Source: an uncultured Brachyspira sp. (GTDB lineage: Bacteria; Cyanobacteriota; Vampirovibrionia; Gastranaerophilales; Gastranaerophilaceae). From it: a stretch of DNA of 5,369 bases. Of the stretch, positions 4,776-5,369 are shown piece by piece. Position 1 is the stretch's first letter, and each line of letters begins with the position of its first letter. Below the pieces are notes generated by a model. That model made no database searches. It saw only the letters and a program-made list of their open reading frames with translations, and was not told the DNA's origin. Location of the stretch: the NCBI GenBank assembly GCA_900321895.1, contig ONYB01000131.1, forward strand, positions 1 to 5,369, in the 5' to 3' direction. The position numbers were made by a program, and so were the translations under genes.

Positions 4776-5369
4776 AAAACCTCCTGATTTTCTAACAAAA
4801 AGTCTGTCAATTCCTTTACTGAGTATATATTATTGAGGACAAAAAAGTCTTTTTGTGTCTGTTCTTTAACATAAGTAAGAGTTTTTCCGTCGAGAAAATC
4901 CTCGCTGTAAGGTCTTAGCATAACCGATGGGATTACAACAAAATCACCTTTTTTATCTTTTAGAGCTGCAATCAAATCGTCTGTTGTGATAAGTCCTGCA
5001 ACCGTAATATCTTGTCCCCAATAGTTAGATTTTACGGGAACGACTTCTGTTTTGAGTTTTTTAATACGGTTAAGCTTTCTCGAAATCTTTTCGATAGCGA
5101 TTTTTGCCGCATAAGAGGTTGCAAAAATTATCTTTGTCGACTTTTTCATCGCTTTTGGAAGTTCTAATTTTCTAAAATCTTCCAACAACATCCTCAAAGA
5201 TCCGACGCCATCATCGAGCTGATTAAAACTTCCATAATATTTTGCAGGTGGAATAGGCTTTTCTGCAAGCAAAAAGAATTCGTCAGAGCAACAAACATGT
5301 TTGAATTTTGAGGCTATTTCAATAGTTTCTTCCGCACATTTTTTGTCCACCTGAACAAGTTTTTCTGTC
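4772..5369 (-). CDS. DUF512 family protein, C-terminal part (5' end outside window)
   Basis: The minus-strand frame is open to the window edge. The GTG at 5350-5348 is an internal valine codon, because family-like sequence (TEKLVQ) continues upstream of it. The 198 visible residues carry DUF512 landmarks. CSDEFFLLAEKPIPPAKYYG is followed by QLDDGVGSLRMLLEDF, then TVAGLITTDDLIAAL, a tail domain with VIPSVMLRPYSEDFLDGKTL, and a complete C terminus ending NQEVL. In the full family this region follows an N-terminal PDZ-like segment and a radical-SAM-type iron-sulfur domain, which would lie beyond base 5369. Such proteins are widespread in Cyanobacteria and Clostridia, and their reaction is not established. 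The stop TGA overlaps the next gene's ATG (ATGA), so the two are translated as a coupled pair. The family assignment is solid; no function should be inferred from it. Confidence 0.88.
   Translation of the reverse strand, partial: TEKLVQVDKKCAEETIEIASKFKHVCCSDEFFLLAEKPIPPAKYYGSFNQLDDGVGSLRMLLEDFRKLELPKAMKKSTKIIFATSYAAKIAIEKISRKLNRIKKLKTEVVPVKSNYWGQDITVAGLITTDDLIAALKDKKGDFVVIPSVMLRPYSEDFLDGKTLTYVKEQTQKDFFVLNNIYSVKELTDFLLENQEVL
4780..4785 (-). promoter_or_regulatory. Consensus Shine-Dalgarno of the lipoprotein gene
   Basis: Read on the minus strand, AGGAGG is followed by TTTT and the ATG at 4775-4773. It is a perfect six-base match, although the four-base spacing is at the short end. It lies inside the last codons of the DUF512 gene. 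The lipoprotein can therefore recruit ribosomes itself as well as through the ATGA overlap. It contrasts sharply with rqcH and the small ORF, which have no such site. Confidence 0.8.

Overview
The window is an AT-rich, densely packed bacterial chromosome segment with seven protein-coding regions, two of them cut by the window edges. There are no rRNA or tRNA genes, CRISPR arrays or mobile elements that I can see. The gene mix is a branched-chain aminotransferase, a GNAT acetyltransferase, an RqcH/NFACT ribosome-rescue factor, a UmuC-like Y-family polymerase, an LppM-like lipoprotein and a DUF512 radical-SAM-associated protein. This mix fits a low-GC gut-type bacterium of the non-photosynthetic cyanobacterial lineage (Vampirovibrionia/Gastranaerophilales) or a Clostridia-like Firmicute. 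That placement is an inference from family distribution and base composition, not a firm assignment.

Layout, left to right. Bases 1-462 (+) hold the 3' half of ilvE, closed by a strong intrinsic terminator at 478-513. A stand-alone GNAT acetyltransferase (549-989, +) follows with its own Shine-Dalgarno sequence. The 235 bases from 990 to 1224 contain a possible 53-residue minus-strand small ORF (986-1147) and a compact divergent promoter region (1154-1224). A sigma70-type promoter fires left toward the small ORF and an extended -10 promoter fires right toward rqcH. In both cases the -10 hexamer ends exactly six bases before the ATG and no Shine-Dalgarno is present, so both genes look leaderless. 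A small dyad and direct repeat overlap the rqcH promoter.

rqcH (1225-2814, +) overlaps the next gene by one base (TAATG). That gene is a 409-residue Y-family DNA polymerase (2814-4043), so the two form a probable translationally coupled operon. It pairs ribosome-associated quality control with translesion synthesis. On the minus strand, a DUF512 protein (5369-4772, 5' end outside the window) is coupled by an ATGA overlap to a bitopic lipoprotein (4775-4053) that carries its own AGGAGG. The two operons converge with only nine bases between stop codons and no convincing terminator.

I do not see a clearly new multi-gene system. The signals most worth testing are the back-to-back leaderless promoters with the unannotated small ORF, the rqcH-polymerase coupling, and the Glu-for-Asp variant of the RqcH DR motif.
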